The notes under the pieces are model-generated. The model saw nothing but the letters and a program-made list of their open reading frames with translations, did not search any database and was not told where the DNA came from. A program made the position numbers and the translations under genes. Of a DNA stretch of 64,000 nucleotides, positions 1 through 10,139 are shown in pieces (position 1 is the first letter of the stretch; each line of letters opens with the position of its first letter). Source of the DNA: Erwinia tasmaniensis Et1/99. GTDB taxonomy: Bacteria; Pseudomonadota; Gammaproteobacteria; Enterobacterales; Enterobacteriaceae. The stretch lies in contig NC_010694.1 of the NCBI RefSeq assembly GCF_000026185.1, positions 3,038,001-3,102,000 of the forward strand. Reading direction: 5' to 3'.

Positions 1-234
1 TTCCTGAGGTCTCCTGCGCTTCATCCCGAAGCCTGTCCCTGCTCTATCATCCCGATAGTGATCCTGGCATCATCCATAACTGCCGAATATCCTTTCCGGC
101 GCGTCTCCATCCTGGAGGTATCCTTTACCTCTTCCTGAGGGATCCCGTGCTCCATTTTGAAGCCTGTCCCTGATACATCATCCTGATGGGTTCGATGAGC
201 ACATCATCCTGATGTTAATCTCATCTCATGCGAC
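1..234 (-). ncRNA. csrB: CsrB regulatory RNA (5' part; runs off the left edge)
   Basis: The minus strand carries about 15 GGA-containing motifs, many as CAGGATG or GGGATGA in the loops of short hairpins, the signature of CsrB, which sequesters the translational regulator CsrA. The repeats end near 234, and the probable 5' end is the GTCGCATGAG there. The E. coli gene has the same position, beside syd. The 3' end and terminator lie outside the window. No open reading frame covers the segment. The 5' end is inferred from resemblance to E. coli csrB, not mapped. Confidence 0.88.
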
Positions 235-404
235 TCTTTCGCAACGGGGGTCATTGTGCCTGAATAACATAAGCAAACAAGATGCTTGAGACTGTTATTT
301 AATCAATTTAATCATCTATAGGGGTAAGCAATCTGTTAAGTAAATGATATAAGTCATATTTAATGGTTAATCTCTGCTGATATCTGCACAACAACAAGCG
401 ATCT

Positions 405-421
405 CTTACAGAATTTGTAAG
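405..421. promoter_or_regulatory. Probable UvrY (BarA/UvrY) binding palindrome of csrB
   Basis: CTTACA-5 nt-TGTAAG is a perfect inverted repeat about 170-185 bp upstream of the inferred csrB start, just beyond the 3' end of syd. UvrY/GacA-type regulators are known to bind distal TGTAAG/CTTACA palindromes upstream of csrB. The match in sequence and distance is good; binding is inferred. Confidence 0.6.
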
Positions 422-444
422 TGATATCGCACAAAGCGCGGGGC

Positions 445-1005
445 TTAATTCGAGCAGTTAATGATAAGAGGCTGTAAAGCAATAAGAAGGTTCTCAATAG
501 ATGAAGCGATAACCTGACGTTTTTTTGTGCCTAACTGCTCAAGAATGACTTCCCCACTCACATTACAGACTGAAATCACCTCCAGTTCCGAATCAGTGGT
601 TGCGATAAACAGCGTTGGGGATTGTTTAAGACGACGCTTCATCACCAGGTGACCAATCAGGTTTTCCTGGACGCGGATAAAATCATCTTCACTCCAGACC
701 TGAACCAGAGACAACGGGCGGCCGTCCAACGTTCCCGTCATGTCGCCGGCAAACTGTGAAGTATAGAAAGCGGTGACCGCTGGCTGCAGGCGAATATCCA
801 GCGCCCGCTCAACGGCGTCAAGATTGGGTGCCAGCGTAAACGGCCGTGGCTGCCACCAGACTTCATCTTCGTCTGTGGCCATCACGCAAGGTGACGGAAT
901 GCCATAAAGTTCCTGACTGGCAGGTGCATGGCCGCTTTTTTGCTGCCAGAGATCGCAATATCGCTGACTAAAGTCGCGGAGCGCCTGAGACGTTTCATCA
1001 ATCAT
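445..1005 (-). CDS. syd: Syd, SecY-interacting protein
   Basis: This 186-residue protein matches Syd of enterobacteria in length and sequence. Syd is a cytoplasmic, peripherally membrane-bound protein that binds SecY and is thought to monitor correct assembly of the SecYEG translocon. There is no signal peptide or membrane segment. The gene is divergent from queF and convergent on nothing; its 3' end faces the csrB promoter region, as in E. coli. Synteny makes the call firm, although Syd has no short catalytic motif to point to. Confidence 0.93.
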   Translation of the reverse strand: MIDETSQALRDFSQRYCDLWQQKSGHAPASQELYGIPSPCVMATDEDEVWWQPRPFTLAPNLDAVERALDIRLQPAVTAFYTSQFAGDMTGTLDGRPLSLVQVWSEDDFIRVQENLIGHLVMKRRLKQSPTLFIATTDSELEVISVCNVSGEVILEQLGTKKRQVIASSIENLLIALQPLIINCSN

Positions 1006-1124
1006 TTTTTTGACTCTTAACTGACTGGGTTACACTAATGCTCTATTGTAGCCTGAACTCATCGTGGGCTGACGGATTTGTCACCACGCCTGCCTCGACA
1101 GGCACTACAACGTTAGGGAATGCC

Positions 1125-1970
1125 ATGCCTACATATGACAATCACCATGCTCTGAAAGGGCTGACCCTGGGGCAGCCGACAGAATATCACGATACTTACC
1201 AGCCGGCTCTGTTACAGGCGGTGCCTCGTCGTCTGAATCGTGAACCTTTGGGCCTTTATCCCGACAGTCTGCCGTTCGGCGGGGCTGATATCTGGACGCT
1301 GTACGAACTCTCCTGGCTCAATAGCAAAGGGGTTCCGCAAGTTGCCGTGGGCGAAGTGGTACTGGATGCCAGCAGTATCAATCTAATCGAGTCCAAAAGC
1401 TTCAAGCTGTATCTGAACAGTTTTAACCAGACAAAATTTGCCAATTGGGGTGAGGTGCGGCAGATCCTTGAGCGCGATCTGAGCGCCTGCGCAGCAGGTA
1501 AGGTGAGCGTTGCGCTGTTCCGTCTGCATGAAATTGAAGGGCAACCGGTGGGCCATTTTGACGGTTACTGTATTGATGAGCAGGATATAGTTATCGACAG
1601 CTATGCGTTTGACGCCGGTTATCTGCACAACGCGGTCGGAAATGAAATCGTTGAGGAGCAGTTAGTTAGCCATCTGCTAAAATCCAACTGCCTGATAACC
1701 AACCAGCCGGACTGGGGAACGGTGCAAATTAGCTACCGCGGCCCACGCATACAGCGCGAAGCGCTGCTGCGTTACCTGGTCTCTTTCCGTCAGCATAATG
1801 AATTTCACGAACAGTGCGTAGAGCGCATTTTCAGCGACATTCTGCGCTATTGCCAGCCGGAAAGCCTGAGCGTCTACGCCCGTTATACGCGACGCGGCGG
1901 GCTTGATATCAACCCGTGGCGCAGCAATACGCACTTCACCCCCGGCCGTTCCCGGCTGGTGCGCCAGTAA
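1125..1970 (+). CDS. queF: NADPH-dependent 7-cyano-7-deazaguanine reductase
   Basis: QueF reduces preQ0 to preQ1 with NADPH, a late step of queuosine biosynthesis. The motif [13 protein letters not shown] and the segment [15 protein letters not shown] are characteristic of the long, two-domain proteobacterial form; the Cys and the Asp of the second segment are the catalytic residues in this family. The reading frame is open from 1038, but I place the start at the ATG at 1125. It has a TTAGGGA ribosome site just upstream and gives 281 residues, matching E. coli. Divergent from syd, followed by ppnN. Confidence 0.95.
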   Translation: MPTYDNHHALKGLTLGQPTEYHDTYQPALLQAVPRRLNREPLGLYPDSLPFGGADIWTLYELSWLNSKGVPQVAVGEVVLDASSINLIESKSFKLYLNSFNQTKFANWGEVRQILERDLSACAAGKVSVALFRLHEIEGQPVGHFDGYCIDEQDIVIDSYAFDAGYLHNAVGNEIVEEQLVSHLLKSNCLITNQPDWGTVQISYRGPRIQREALLRYLVSFRQHNEFHEQCVERIFSDILRYCQPESLSVYARYTRRGGLDINPWRSNTHFTPGRSRLVRQ

Positions 1971-2117
1971 AGAGGGCTCGGCCAGGTGTTCTTTATCCAC
2001 CGTAAAAGCTAATCTGAGCACGGGCGGCAACCTGACGCAGTCCGGGGATATATATTATCTTTGTGATAACACAGTCACAGAGTTATAACGCACCCAGACG
2101 GGTGTAACGGAGATCGC

Positions 2118-3482
2118 TTGATTACACAAATCAGCCCACTCGGCTCAATGGATCTGCTTTCCCAACTGGAAGTCGACATGCTGAAACGGACGGCCAGCAG
2201 CGACCTTTATCAGCTGTTCCGTAACTGTTCGCTCGCCGTACTGAATTCGGGAAGTCAGACTGACAGTAGCCAGGAGCTTCTGTCACGCTTTGAAAGTTTC
2301 GATATCAACGTGCTCCGACGCGAGCGCGGCGTCAAGCTTGAGCTGATCAATCCACCTGAAGAAGCTTTTGTCGACGGGCGCATTATTCGTGCTCTACAGG
2401 CTAATCTTTTTGCGGTACTGCGCGATATTTTGTTCGTTAACGGGCAGATTGATCACGCCGGGCGCTTCCAGCATCAGCATGTTGCCGACTCGGTGCATAT
2501 CACCAACCTGGTGTTCTCCATACTGCGTAATGCGCGTGCGCTGCACATTGGCGAAGAGCCTAATACCGTCGTGTGCTGGGGCGGTCACTCGATTAACGCC
2601 GTTGAATACCAGTATTGCCGTAACGTTGGGTCCCAGCTGGGCCTGCGTGAGCTGAACATTTGTACCGGATGCGGGCCGGGCGTGATGGAAGCACCAATGA
2701 AAGGGGCGGCGGTGGGCCACGCCCAGCAGCGTTATAAAGAAGGACGCTTTATTGGTCTGACCGAACCCTCGATTATCGCCGCTGAGCCGCCTAACCCGCT
2801 GGTTAACGAGCTGATTATCATGCCCGATATTGAAAAACGCCTGGAAGCCTTCGTGCGCATCGCGCACGGTATCATTATCTTCCCCGGCGGCGTAGGTACG
2901 GCTGAAGAGCTGCTCTATCTCTTGGGGATCCTGATGAATCCCCATAACCGCGACCAGGTGTTGCCGCTGATCCTGACCGGCCCGAAGGAAAGCGCCGACT
3001 ACTTCCGCGTACTGGACGAATTTATCGTCGGCACGCTGGGCGATGAAGCACGTCAGCATTACAGCATTATCATCGATGATGCGCCGGAAGTGGCCCGCCT
3101 GATGAAAAAAGCGATGCCGGCGGTAAAAGAGTATCGCCGCGAAACGGGCGATGCTTACAGCTTCAACTGGGCGCTGCGTATCGCCCCCGACCTGCAGATG
3201 CCGTTTATGCCCAGCCACGAAAATATGGCAAACCTCAACCTGTCACCCGATCAGCCTGCCGAGCAGCTGGCGGCCGCGCTGCGCCGTGCCTTTTCAGGTA
3301 TTGTCGCAGGTAACGTGAAGGATGTGGGCATTAGAGCCATCAAAGAGAAAGGGCCTTATAAGCTGCATGGTAACCCGGAAATCATGCGCCGTATGGACGA
3401 TCTACTGCAAGGATTTGTCGCACAGCATCGTATGAAGCTGCCGGGCAGCGCTTATATTCCCTGCTACGAGATCATTAAATAG
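2118..3482 (+). CDS. ppnN: PpnN, pyrimidine/purine nucleotide 5'-monophosphate nucleosidase
   Basis: PpnN (YgdH) hydrolyses nucleoside 5'-monophosphates to the base and ribose 5-phosphate and is regulated by (p)ppGpp in E. coli. The central domain is of the LOG/lysine-decarboxylase-like fold with [18 protein letters not shown] and the hallmark [10 protein letters not shown]. Length 454 residues equals the E. coli protein. It begins with TTG at 2118, as the E. coli gene does, behind a GGAG ribosome site. It is followed after a GC-rich hairpin by xni. Confidence 0.95.
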   Translation: MITQISPLGSMDLLSQLEVDMLKRTASSDLYQLFRNCSLAVLNSGSQTDSSQELLSRFESFDINVLRRERGVKLELINPPEEAFVDGRIIRALQANLFAVLRDILFVNGQIDHAGRFQHQHVADSVHITNLVFSILRNARALHIGEEPNTVVCWGGHSINAVEYQYCRNVGSQLGLRELNICTGCGPGVMEAPMKGAAVGHAQQRYKEGRFIGLTEPSIIAAEPPNPLVNELIIMPDIEKRLEAFVRIAHGIIIFPGGVGTAEELLYLLGILMNPHNRDQVLPLILTGPKESADYFRVLDEFIVGTLGDEARQHYSIIIDDAPEVARLMKKAMPAVKEYRRETGDAYSFNWALRIAPDLQMPFMPSHENMANLNLSPDQPAEQLAAALRRAFSGIVAGNVKDVGIRAIKEKGPYKLHGNPEIMRRMDDLLQGFVAQHRMKLPGSAYIPCYEIIK

Positions 3483-3484
3483 AG

Positions 3485-3504
3485 GGGCGGCCCACGGGCC
3501 GCCC
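3485..3504 (+). terminator. GC-rich hairpin between ppnN and xni
   Basis: Perfect inverted repeat GGGCGGCCC / GGGCCGCCC directly after the ppnN stop and before the xni start. There is no T-run, so it is more likely an attenuating or RNA-stabilising hairpin than a full intrinsic terminator. It sits very close to the xni ribosome site (AGGA at 3504-3507). Confidence 0.45.
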
Positions 3505-3515
3505 AGGATTATCTG

Positions 3516-4271
3516 ATGATACATCTGCTGATTATCGATGCGCTAAATCTGATTCGGCGCATTCATGCCGTACAGGGTTCACCCTGTCAGGAAGCCTGCT
3601 TACATGCGGTGCAGCAACTGCTGCTGCATACCCGCCCGACCCATGCCGTCGCGGTATTTGACGATGAGCAGCGCAGCGATAGCTGGCGGCATCGCCTGCT
3701 GCCGGACTACAAGGCAGGGCGCTCGCCGATGCCGGACGCGCTGTGCGAGGAAATGCCGCTGTTACGCAGCGCCTTTGCCAGTATCGGTGTAAAAAGCTGG
3801 CACGCCACGGGTGACGAAGCTGATGACCTGGCCGCCACCATTGCCAGTAAAGTCGCGGCGGCGGGCCATCAGGCGACGATCGTTTCCACGGATAAAGGCT
3901 ACTGTCAGCTGTTGGCGCCAAGGGTCCAAATCCGCGACTACTTCCAGAAACGCTGGCTGGATATGCCGTTTATCAGCAATACGTTTGGCGTAGAGCCAGC
4001 ACAGCTCACCGACTACTGGGGGCTTGCGGGTATCAGCAGCAGCAAAATCCCCGGAGTGGGTGGCATCGGCGGCAAAAGTGCCGCGCAGCTGTTGCAACAG
4101 TTTGGTAGCCTGGCGGCAATCTATCAGGACCTGGAACAGGTGCCGGAAAAATGGCGAAATAAGCTGAGTGAACATCAGAAGATGGCGGCGATCTGTAAGC
4201 AGGTTGCGACATTAAAAACGGATCTGGTGCTGAAAGGGAATTTGAAAGAGTTACGGCTGGAGCAGTGCTGA
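3516..4271 (+). CDS. xni: Flap endonuclease Xni (ExoIX, YgdG)
   Basis: A 251-residue protein of the 5'-3' exonuclease/FEN family, equivalent to the N-terminal domain of DNA polymerase I. The N-terminal [11 protein letters not shown], the [10 protein letters not shown] region, [10 protein letters not shown] and [10 protein letters not shown] carry the conserved acidic residues. The helix-hairpin-helix around [14 protein letters not shown] binds DNA. Xni is known to have flap endonuclease activity and a bound K+. In E. coli sdaC and sdaB lie between ppnN and xni; here xni follows ppnN directly. Confidence 0.93.
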   Translation: MIHLLIIDALNLIRRIHAVQGSPCQEACLHAVQQLLLHTRPTHAVAVFDDEQRSDSWRHRLLPDYKAGRSPMPDALCEEMPLLRSAFASIGVKSWHATGDEADDLAATIASKVAAAGHQATIVSTDKGYCQLLAPRVQIRDYFQKRWLDMPFISNTFGVEPAQLTDYWGLAGISSSKIPGVGGIGGKSAAQLLQQFGSLAAIYQDLEQVPEKWRNKLSEHQKMAAICKQVATLKTDLVLKGNLKELRLEQC

Positions 4272-4286
4272 CCTGGAGGTCAGCAC
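4265..4286 (+). terminator. Hairpin overlapping the xni stop codon
   Basis: GTGCTGACC-TGGA-GGTCAGCAC is a perfect 9-bp stem with a 4-nt loop that includes the xni stop codon. No T-run follows, so it may act as a 3' stabiliser or a weak terminator between the convergent xni and rlmM. Confidence 0.5.
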
Positions 4287-4337
4287 TGGCTATTCACGGG
4301 GCGTACCCTGACGGAAGTTTGCCCAATCAATCCAGGC

Positions 4338-5438
4338 TTATCTTTCGTCGCGACGGCCCGGCGTAGCGCTCCAGACACGGCGAATATGTACCGTCACCTC
4401 TTCCCGGTCGTGATACAGCTGGCGCGCCTGGATCTGAGCATTAATGCCATTTTGCGCCAGCTTTTCATGGATCATCGCCAGATTCTGCGCCACTTCCTCG
4501 TAACGCTTCTTCATTGGCAGCTTGAGGTTAAAAATCGCCTCCCGACACCAGCCGTTTACCAGCCAGTCGGCCATCAGATTCGCCACGCGGACCGGTTTTT
4601 CCACCATATCGCAGACCACCCAGTAGTTATTGTTGCGCGTAGGGCGATATTTGAATCCGTCTTCGCGCTGGTGGAACACCTGCCCGGTGTCCATCAGGCT
4701 CGGAGCCATCGGACCATTATCCACTGCGTTCACCATCATGCTGCGCTGCACCAGCTGATAGGTCCAGCCGCCGGGGCAGGCACCCAGATCGACCGCCCAC
4801 ATTCCGCTGGCCAGGCGCTCATCCCACTCGTCGGCAGGGATAAATACGTGAAACGCTTCCTCCAGCTTGAGAGTTGAACGGCTGGGGGCATCCGAGGGGA
4901 ACTTAAGCCGCGGGATGCCCATAAACAGCGGAGAATTGTTGGCAGGCAGTGAATATCCCACGTAGCAGCAGCCGGAGGCGATAAAGAATACGTGTACCAC
5001 CGGGCGCTTAGCGCTTTCAAAGTTCAGCAGAATACCGTCTTTTCGCAGGCTGGCGCGCAGCGGCACGGTGAATTTGCGACAAAACTTCAGCAGTTCCTTA
5101 CTGGCATTGGTGTCGGGTACTTCCACGCGCAGATCGCCGCCCTTCTCGACCACGCCGGTGAGCATACCCACCACGGGAGTAATGCGATTGGTGGGTGGTA
5201 AATCGCGCAGCAGTTCGCCCACGACAATCATCTGACGCGAGAAGATCAGCTCGCTGAAGGGGAGTTCAGCCAGCAGTTTTTCCGCCTCGCCCTGTTGATA
5301 ACACTCAAACAGCACGTAGGCGGAATCATCTTTGACACGCGCAAAGCCGAAAATCTCACGCTCGGCGGCCTTTGCGGTAATTTCCGCCGCACACTCTTTT
5401 TCAAAACCCTGACGGCAATACAACAAAATTTTATTCAT
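4338..5438 (-). CDS. rlmM: RlmM, 23S rRNA C2498 2'-O-methyltransferase
   Basis: RlmM methylates the ribose of C2498 in domain V of 23S rRNA using S-adenosylmethionine. The 366-residue protein has an N-terminal THUMP-like region and a Rossmann methyltransferase domain in which [13 protein letters not shown] is the SAM-binding loop. The lysine-containing segments of the K-D-K-E RNA ribose methylase tetrad follow. Its start overlaps the end of ygdD by 8 nt, so the two are cotranscribed, as in E. coli. Length and synteny agree with the E. coli protein. Confidence 0.94.
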   Translation of the reverse strand: MNKILLYCRQGFEKECAAEITAKAAEREIFGFARVKDDSAYVLFECYQQGEAEKLLAELPFSELIFSRQMIVVGELLRDLPPTNRITPVVGMLTGVVEKGGDLRVEVPDTNASKELLKFCRKFTVPLRASLRKDGILLNFESAKRPVVHVFFIASGCCYVGYSLPANNSPLFMGIPRLKFPSDAPSRSTLKLEEAFHVFIPADEWDERLASGMWAVDLGACPGGWTYQLVQRSMMVNAVDNGPMAPSLMDTGQVFHQREDGFKYRPTRNNNYWVVCDMVEKPVRVANLMADWLVNGWCREAIFNLKLPMKKRYEEVAQNLAMIHEKLAQNGINAQIQARQLYHDREEVTVHIRRVWSATPGRRDER

Positions 5439-5826
5439 GGCGTTCTGCCCTTTTTTTCAGACGCAGTGCGCCAACCAACATTAAAACCCAGCCGATAAGG
5501 AAGCAGGTGCCGCCGATCGGAGTGATATAAACCCATATTTTCAGGTGAGACAACGCCAGACAGTAGAGGCTGCCGCTAAACAGCACCGTGCCGAGCGCAA
5601 GCAATGCGCTGCTCCAGTAAAACCAGATATTCGCCCGACACAGCATCGCTGCGGCCATGCCCAATATTGCCAGGGTGTGGAAAGCCTGATACTCCAGCCC
5701 GGTTTTGATCCAGGCCATTTCTGCGCTACCCAGCGACTGACTCAAGACATGAGCACCAAAAGCCCCCAGCATGACGTAGAAAAAGCCACTGAGGGAACAA
5801 AAAATAAACATCGCACGACTGGACAT
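5431..5826 (-). CDS. ygdD: YgdD, DUF423 inner membrane protein
   Basis: A 131-residue protein with four predicted transmembrane helices, beginning with an uncleaved hydrophobic segment ([20 protein letters not shown]). It belongs to the DUF423 family, which includes the GAF-type motif LGAFGAH. No biochemical role is established that I know of. It lies between gcvA and rlmM, overlapping rlmM by 8 nt. The function remains unknown; the family assignment is firm. Confidence 0.9.
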   Translation of the reverse strand: MSSRAMFIFCSLSGFFYVMLGAFGAHVLSQSLGSAEMAWIKTGLEYQAFHTLAILGMAAAMLCRANIWFYWSSALLALGTVLFSGSLYCLALSHLKIWVYITPIGGTCFLIGWVLMLVGALRLKKRAERHE

Positions 5827-5909
5827 GTCGCAATCCTCTGTCAGTACAGGGGGATATTTCCCCTGCCGTTGCTCTCTGTTACCGACGGTTTCACCACGCC
5901 GGGATCCCT

Positions 5910-6827
5910 TTAACTTTCGTAGCGAAAGCGAAATTGTTCTTGTTCACTGGCCGCTTTCGCCAGGACCCACTGACGGAAGGCGGCTATTTTACCCAGTTCT
6001 GCCTGACTGTCATGACAAACAAGATAAAAAGCATTTTTGCTGGCGAGCACATCGTTAAACGGGCACACCAGCCGACCGGCTTCGATCTCACTCTGCGCCA
6101 TCACGCTGTTCGCCAGGGCCACGCCCTGGCCGTGGATGGCAGCCTGTAACACCATTGCGCTGTGGCTGAAAATCGGCCCGTGCTGCACGTTTATCGTGTT
6201 CAGACCGAGCTGGCGAGTGTATGACTGCCAGTCACGGCGCGAAGCATCATGCAATAAGGTGTGGTGAACCAGCTCGGACGGCGCGATCAGAGGAAAGGCG
6301 CCGGCTAACAGCAGGGGTGAGCACACCGGCAGCAGATATTCCGCATACAGTTTTTCTACTCTCAAACCGGGCCAGTTACCGCGACCATAAAAAATAGCCA
6401 CGTCGACATCGTCCGCCAGCTTCTCCTCATCGCGGTCAACGGCCTGGATGCGCACATCAATCCCCGGATAAGCTGAATTAAAGCTGGTGAGCCTCGGCAC
6501 CAGCCATTGAATAGCGAAGCTCGGCAGCATACTGACGGTCAATGCCCCTTTTGCACTGCGCGCTTGCAGCTTGCGCGTGGCGTCGTTTATTGCGGTGAAA
6601 ATCTCTTTAATATCGAGATAATAGCTCTGCCCTTCTTCTGTCAGCAGCAGCGAACGATTGCGGCGACGAAACAGCTTCAGGCCAAGGAAATCCTCCAGCG
6701 ACTTAATCTGATGACTGACGGCAGCCTGAGTCACATACAGCTCTTCGGCCGCTTTGGTAAAGCTGAGGTGGCGTGCAGCCGCATCAAAAACCCGCAGCGC
6801 ATTCAGAGGAGGTAAACGTTTAGACAT
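5910..6827 (-). CDS. gcvA: GcvA, LysR-type regulator of the glycine cleavage system
   Basis: GcvA activates the gcvTHP operon when glycine is present and represses it with GcvR otherwise; it also activates the divergent sRNA gene gcvB. The N-terminal winged helix contains LNALRVFDAAARHLSFTKAAEELYVTQAAVSHQIK and is followed by a substrate-binding domain. The frame is open upstream to 6881, but the ATG at 6827 gives MSKRLPPLNALR and a 305-residue protein like E. coli GcvA. Transcription is divergent from gcvB across a 128-bp intergenic region. Confidence 0.95.
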   Translation of the reverse strand: MSKRLPPLNALRVFDAAARHLSFTKAAEELYVTQAAVSHQIKSLEDFLGLKLFRRRNRSLLLTEEGQSYYLDIKEIFTAINDATRKLQARSAKGALTVSMLPSFAIQWLVPRLTSFNSAYPGIDVRIQAVDRDEEKLADDVDVAIFYGRGNWPGLRVEKLYAEYLLPVCSPLLLAGAFPLIAPSELVHHTLLHDASRRDWQSYTRQLGLNTINVQHGPIFSHSAMVLQAAIHGQGVALANSVMAQSEIEAGRLVCPFNDVLASKNAFYLVCHDSQAELGKIAAFRQWVLAKAASEQEQFRFRYES

Positions 6828-6920
6828 GGCAAATGAGCACTTTTCGTCGCGAAGATAAATGATGCTGAAACCCCGCATCAAGCATTAGTTTTTTTTATCC
6901 GAGACATTATAAATTGTCCG

Positions 6921-6949
6921 TTGAGGAACCGCCAGCAAATACCTATAGT
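6921..6949 (+). promoter_or_regulatory. gcvB promoter (-35 TTGAGG, -10 TATAGT)
   Basis: TTGAGG at 6921-6926 and TATAGT at 6944-6949 are separated by 17 bp and lie 7 nt before the inferred GcvB 5' end at 6956. The same intergenic region should contain the GcvA sites that control both divergent genes; I could not delimit them. Confidence 0.7.
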
Positions 6950-6955
6950 TGCGCC

Positions 6956-7163
6956 ACTTCCAGAGCCGGAACGAAAAGTGCAACGAAGTTGAGTGTTAAC
7001 TCACGGAATTTTGGGGTGCTTTTGGCTTGTGGTCGTGATGTTGTGTTTGCAATTGACCTGACGGTTTTCGGGTCCGGTGGCTTACGCCGCCATTTTTCCT
7101 GTAGATTTACCCTGTCTGTCCATATTGATTTTTACAGCACCGCAAACTGCGGTGCTTTTTTTT
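6956..7163 (+). ncRNA. gcvB: GcvB small RNA
   Basis: GcvB is an Hfq-dependent sRNA that represses many amino-acid and peptide transporter mRNAs. The 5' end ACTTCCAGAGCCGGAACGAA matches E. coli GcvB closely. The GU-rich R1 seed (GTGATGTTGTGTTTGCAATTG, about 7033-7055) and the R2 region (TTACCCTGTCTGTCCAT, about 7107-7123) are present. A first hairpin with TTTTT ends near 7099 (the short form), and the terminal GCACCGCAAACTGCGGTGC followed by eight T gives the full-length end. R1 is shorter than I recall for E. coli. Confidence 0.93.
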
Positions 7164-7172
7164 GCCTGGATT

Positions 7173-7400
7173 TTACTCCTGGTCCATTTCGGCCATTTCT
7201 TTAACATTAGAGCGGTTGATCTGCTGTTTAGTGCCGTTGGCATCTTTATAGCTAATCATCCCTGTTTCATCATCAACGGTCGGCTTGCCGTTGGCGACGA
7301 TTGTGCGACCGTCAGTGGTGTGCATAACGTAGTTGCTTGAACAGGCGGCCAGGGTAAATGCCACGGCACAGGCAGCAATTAATGCAGCTAATTTTTTCAT
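7173..7400 (-). CDS. ygdI: YgdI, DUF903 lipoprotein
   Basis: A 75-residue precursor with a lipoprotein signal ending in LAACSS, so the mature protein starts at a lipidated cysteine. The rest is the DUF903 domain (YVMHTTDGRTIVANGKP...TGMISYKD...QQINRSNV), a small SH3-like beta-barrel. No role is established. A paralogue, ygdR, lies at 43171-43386 in this window. It converges on gcvB and lies 10 nt from its terminator. Confidence 0.92.
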   Translation of the reverse strand: MKKLAALIAACAVAFTLAACSSNYVMHTTDGRTIVANGKPTVDDETGMISYKDANGTKQQINRSNVKEMAEMDQE

Positions 7401-7633
7401 TTTTCTCTCTCCTGACTAAAAGGTAAATTTCTGCGCCGCTCTATCCTGGCGACATTAGGCATGCGCTAAAATAGCCTGTAGAGAGGCTGTTATTTGCGCA
7501 TAATAGCTAAAAGCAGACATAATCCAGCATAACGCGCTTTTCGCGCTTTGCCAGCCACGCAAAGTGATTTCAGCCTGATCCTAATCCGACCCGGAAATGA
7601 AACCGCACTACCCGACAGGAACACAACGAAAGC

Positions 7634-8842
7634 ATGACGTCATTTGATCCCATACCGTTTCGCCAACATTTTCCCGCGCTGACTGATGCAGGATGCTACC
7701 TGGACAGCGCGGCGACCGCGCTGAAGCCCCTCGCGGTGATTGAGGCAACGGAACAGTTTTATCGCCAGAGCTCCGGCACCGTTCACCGCAGCCAGTTTGC
7801 TGCCGCACAGCAGCTGACCGAACGCTATGAAAGCGCACGCGGTCAGGTTGCACGCTGGCTGAATGCCCCGGATGCGCAAAGCATCGTCTGGACCAAAGGC
7901 ACTACCGAAGCGATTAATCTCGTGGCCCAAAGCTGGCTGCGCCCGCGCCTACAGCCGGGGGATGAGATTGTGGTCAGCGAGGCGGAACATCATGCGAATC
8001 TGGTGCCGTGGCTGATGGTGGCCAGGCAAACCGGAGCCACCGTCGTAAAGTGGCCGATTGGCCGCGATCGCCTGCCGGATATCAGCCTGCTACCTTCACT
8101 GCTGAACGCCCGTACGCGACTGTTGGCGCTGGGACAGATGTCGAACGTCACCGGCGGTTGTCCTGACCTGCCGGCAGCCGTTGCCCTGGCGCACGCCTGC
8201 GGTGCCAAAGTGCTGATCGACGGCGCGCAGGGCGTTGTGCATTGTCCTGTTGACGTACAGGCGCTGGATATTGATTTTTATGCTTTTTCTGCACACAAAC
8301 TTTATGGCCCAACGGGCACGGGCGTACTGTATGGTAAAGCGGAGAGGCTGGCTGAAATGACGCCGTGGCAAGGCGGCGGAAAAATGTTAACCCAGGTGAA
8401 CTTCGAAGGATTCACGCCGCAGGCGGTTCCCTGGTGCTTTGAAGCAGGCACGCCGAACGTTGCCGGGGTCATTGGCCTGAGCGCAGCCCTGCTGTGGCTG
8501 AAAGATATCGACGGGGTGGCCGCAGAGCGCTGGAGCCGCGATCTCGCCGCCCTGGCTGAAACCCGTCTTGCTGCGGCCCTGCCCGGTTTCGAAAGCTATC
8601 GCGCCAGCGGCTCCAGCCTGCTGGCATTTAATGTCGCCGGCGTTCACCACAGTGATATCGTTACCCTGTTGGCTGAAAGTGGCGTTGCCATTCGGGCTGG
8701 CCAGCATTGTGCCCAGCCGCTGCTGGCCGCGCTCGGCGTCAATGGCTGCTTGAGAGCCTCGTTTGCGCCCTATAATTCTCTGGATGATGTGGACGCGCTG
8801 GTTGCGGCCATGACGGCAGCAATAACAATACTGGCAGATTAA
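7634..8842 (+). CDS. csdA: Cysteine desulfurase CsdA
   Basis: CsdA is a PLP enzyme that removes sulfur from cysteine as an enzyme persulfide and passes it to CsdE. The PLP lysine lies in [16 protein letters not shown] and the persulfide-forming cysteine in [11 protein letters not shown], the arrangement of the group II (SufS-like) desulfurases. Length is 402 residues. csdE starts one base after the csdA stop, so the two form an operon. The sulfur relay also involves TcdA, encoded convergently just beyond. Confidence 0.96.
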   Translation: MTSFDPIPFRQHFPALTDAGCYLDSAATALKPLAVIEATEQFYRQSSGTVHRSQFAAAQQLTERYESARGQVARWLNAPDAQSIVWTKGTTEAINLVAQSWLRPRLQPGDEIVVSEAEHHANLVPWLMVARQTGATVVKWPIGRDRLPDISLLPSLLNARTRLLALGQMSNVTGGCPDLPAAVALAHACGAKVLIDGAQGVVHCPVDVQALDIDFYAFSAHKLYGPTGTGVLYGKAERLAEMTPWQGGGKMLTQVNFEGFTPQAVPWCFEAGTPNVAGVIGLSAALLWLKDIDGVAAERWSRDLAALAETRLAAALPGFESYRASGSSLLAFNVAGVHHSDIVTLLAESGVAIRAGQHCAQPLLAALGVNGCLRASFAPYNSLDDVDALVAAMTAAITILAD

Positions 8843-8843
8843 T

Positions 8844-9293
8844 ATGCGCTTATCCCCCCTCGCCGCCCACCCGTTTGGTGAGCAAATTACCGCCGACTCG
8901 CTGTTAGCCCAATTTTCCCATTTCAGGCAGTGGGAGGAGCGCTATCGCCAGCTGATCCTGCTGGGTAAACGGCTACCGGCGCTGCCTGACGAGCTGAAAA
9001 GTGAGGCGACTGAACTGCAGGGCTGTGAAAACCGGGTTTGGCTGGGTCACCAGCTGCTGGAAAATGGCGGACTACATTTTTACGGCGACAGCGAAGGGCG
9101 TATCGTGCGCGGGCTGTTGGCGGTACTGTTGACCGCCGTAGAGGGTAAAACCCCGCAGGAACTAAGCCAGCAGGATCCGTTAAGCCTGTTTGCTCAACTG
9201 GGTCTGAAAGACCAGCTTAGCGCATCGCGCAGCGCGGGGTTACAGGCGTTGTCCGATGCGGTTTTACGGGCGGCTAACCAGCATCTGGATTAA
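8844..9293 (+). CDS. csdE: CsdE, sulfur acceptor of CsdA
   Basis: A 149-residue SufE-family protein. The acceptor cysteine is in the conserved motif [11 protein letters not shown]. CsdE takes sulfur from CsdA and raises its desulfurase activity, and links it to TcdA (CsdL). The start is one base downstream of csdA. The 3' end overlaps that of the convergent tcdA by 4 nt. Confidence 0.95.
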   Translation: MRLSPLAAHPFGEQITADSLLAQFSHFRQWEERYRQLILLGKRLPALPDELKSEATELQGCENRVWLGHQLLENGGLHFYGDSEGRIVRGLLAVLLTAVEGKTPQELSQQDPLSLFAQLGLKDQLSASRSAGLQALSDAVLRAANQHLD

Positions 9294-10090
9294 GATCGGG
9301 CGGCTTTTGCCATCATCTTTTTCAAAACGTGCGCAACAGCAACAAAGCCAAAGGTGGCGGTCACCATCGTCACCGCACCAAATCCTGAGGCACAGTCCAT
9401 CCGTTTGGGGCCTTCGGCGGTGCTGCGGGAGGCGCATACCGATCCATCCGGCTGAGGGTACATCAGCGCTTCGGTCGAGAACACGCAGTCAATCCCCAGC
9501 TTACCTTTGCTGTTTTTCACGATATTAAAATCACTTTTCAGCCGCTCTCGTAGTTTCGCCGCCAGCGGATCCTGAATGGTTTTTGCCAGGTCAGCGACCT
9601 GAATTTGCGTTGGGTCAATCTGACCGCCCGCGCCGCCGGTGGTGACCAGCGGTATTTTATTACGCCGGCACCATGCCAGCATCGCCGCCTTCGGCCGCAT
9701 GCTATCGATGGCATCGATCACATAGCTGAACCCCTGGTCGAGCAGTACGGCAGTATTGTCGGTGGTGATAAAGTCGTCGATACAGGTCACCCGGCACTCC
9801 GGGTTAATTTCACGGATACGTGCTGCCATCACCTCAGTTTTCGCCTGACCAACGCTGTTTTTCAGCGCATGGATCTGTCGGTTGGTGTTGGTGACACAGA
9901 CATCATCCATATCGATCAGCGTAATTGCGCCGATCCCACTGCGGGCCAGCGCTTCCGCAGCCCAGGATCCCACGCCACCAATGCCGACAACGCAGATATG
10001 TGCGTCAGCAAACAGTTGCAGCGCAGGCTGGCCATATAAACGTGCGATGCCGCCGAAGCGTTGCCGCCAGGCGTCAGAAAGAACCGTCAT
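9290..10090 (-). CDS. tcdA: TcdA, tRNA threonylcarbamoyladenosine dehydratase
   Basis: TcdA (CsdL, YgdL) is an E1/ubiquitin-activating-like enzyme that uses ATP to convert t6A37 of tRNA into its cyclic form, ct6A. The nucleotide-binding motif [19 protein letters not shown] and the following acidic [12 protein letters not shown] are typical of ThiF/MoeB/E1 domains. A hydrophobic C-terminal segment ([15 protein letters not shown]) may mediate membrane association. Length is 266 residues. It lies next to csdA-csdE, its partners in E. coli. Confidence 0.94.
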   Translation of the reverse strand: MTVLSDAWRQRFGGIARLYGQPALQLFADAHICVVGIGGVGSWAAEALARSGIGAITLIDMDDVCVTNTNRQIHALKNSVGQAKTEVMAARIREINPECRVTCIDDFITTDNTAVLLDQGFSYVIDAIDSMRPKAAMLAWCRRNKIPLVTTGGAGGQIDPTQIQVADLAKTIQDPLAAKLRERLKSDFNIVKNSKGKLGIDCVFSTEALMYPQPDGSVCASRSTAEGPKRMDCASGFGAVTMVTATFGFVAVAHVLKKMMAKAARS

Positions 10091-10110
10091 TCACTTTTCC
10101 TCGAAAACAA

Positions 10111-10131
10111 CGGGCCGGAGATACCGGCCCG
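10111..10131 (-). terminator. Intrinsic terminator after mltA
   Basis: CGGGCCGG / CCGGCCCG forms an 8-bp GC-rich stem with a 5-nt loop. On the minus strand it is followed by a T-rich stretch (TTGTTTTCG). It lies in the 49-bp gap between the mltA stop and the tcdA start. Confidence 0.7.
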
Positions 10132-10139
10132 CGACAGGT

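Noticed and set aside
1038..1124. N-terminal extension of QueF
   Set aside because: The ATG at 1125 has a ribosome site and gives the conserved length; the upstream codons have no counterpart in E. coli QueF.
2394..3218. Long minus-strand frame opposite ppnN
   Set aside because: It is a shadow of the conserved ppnN coding sequence with no recognisable protein features.
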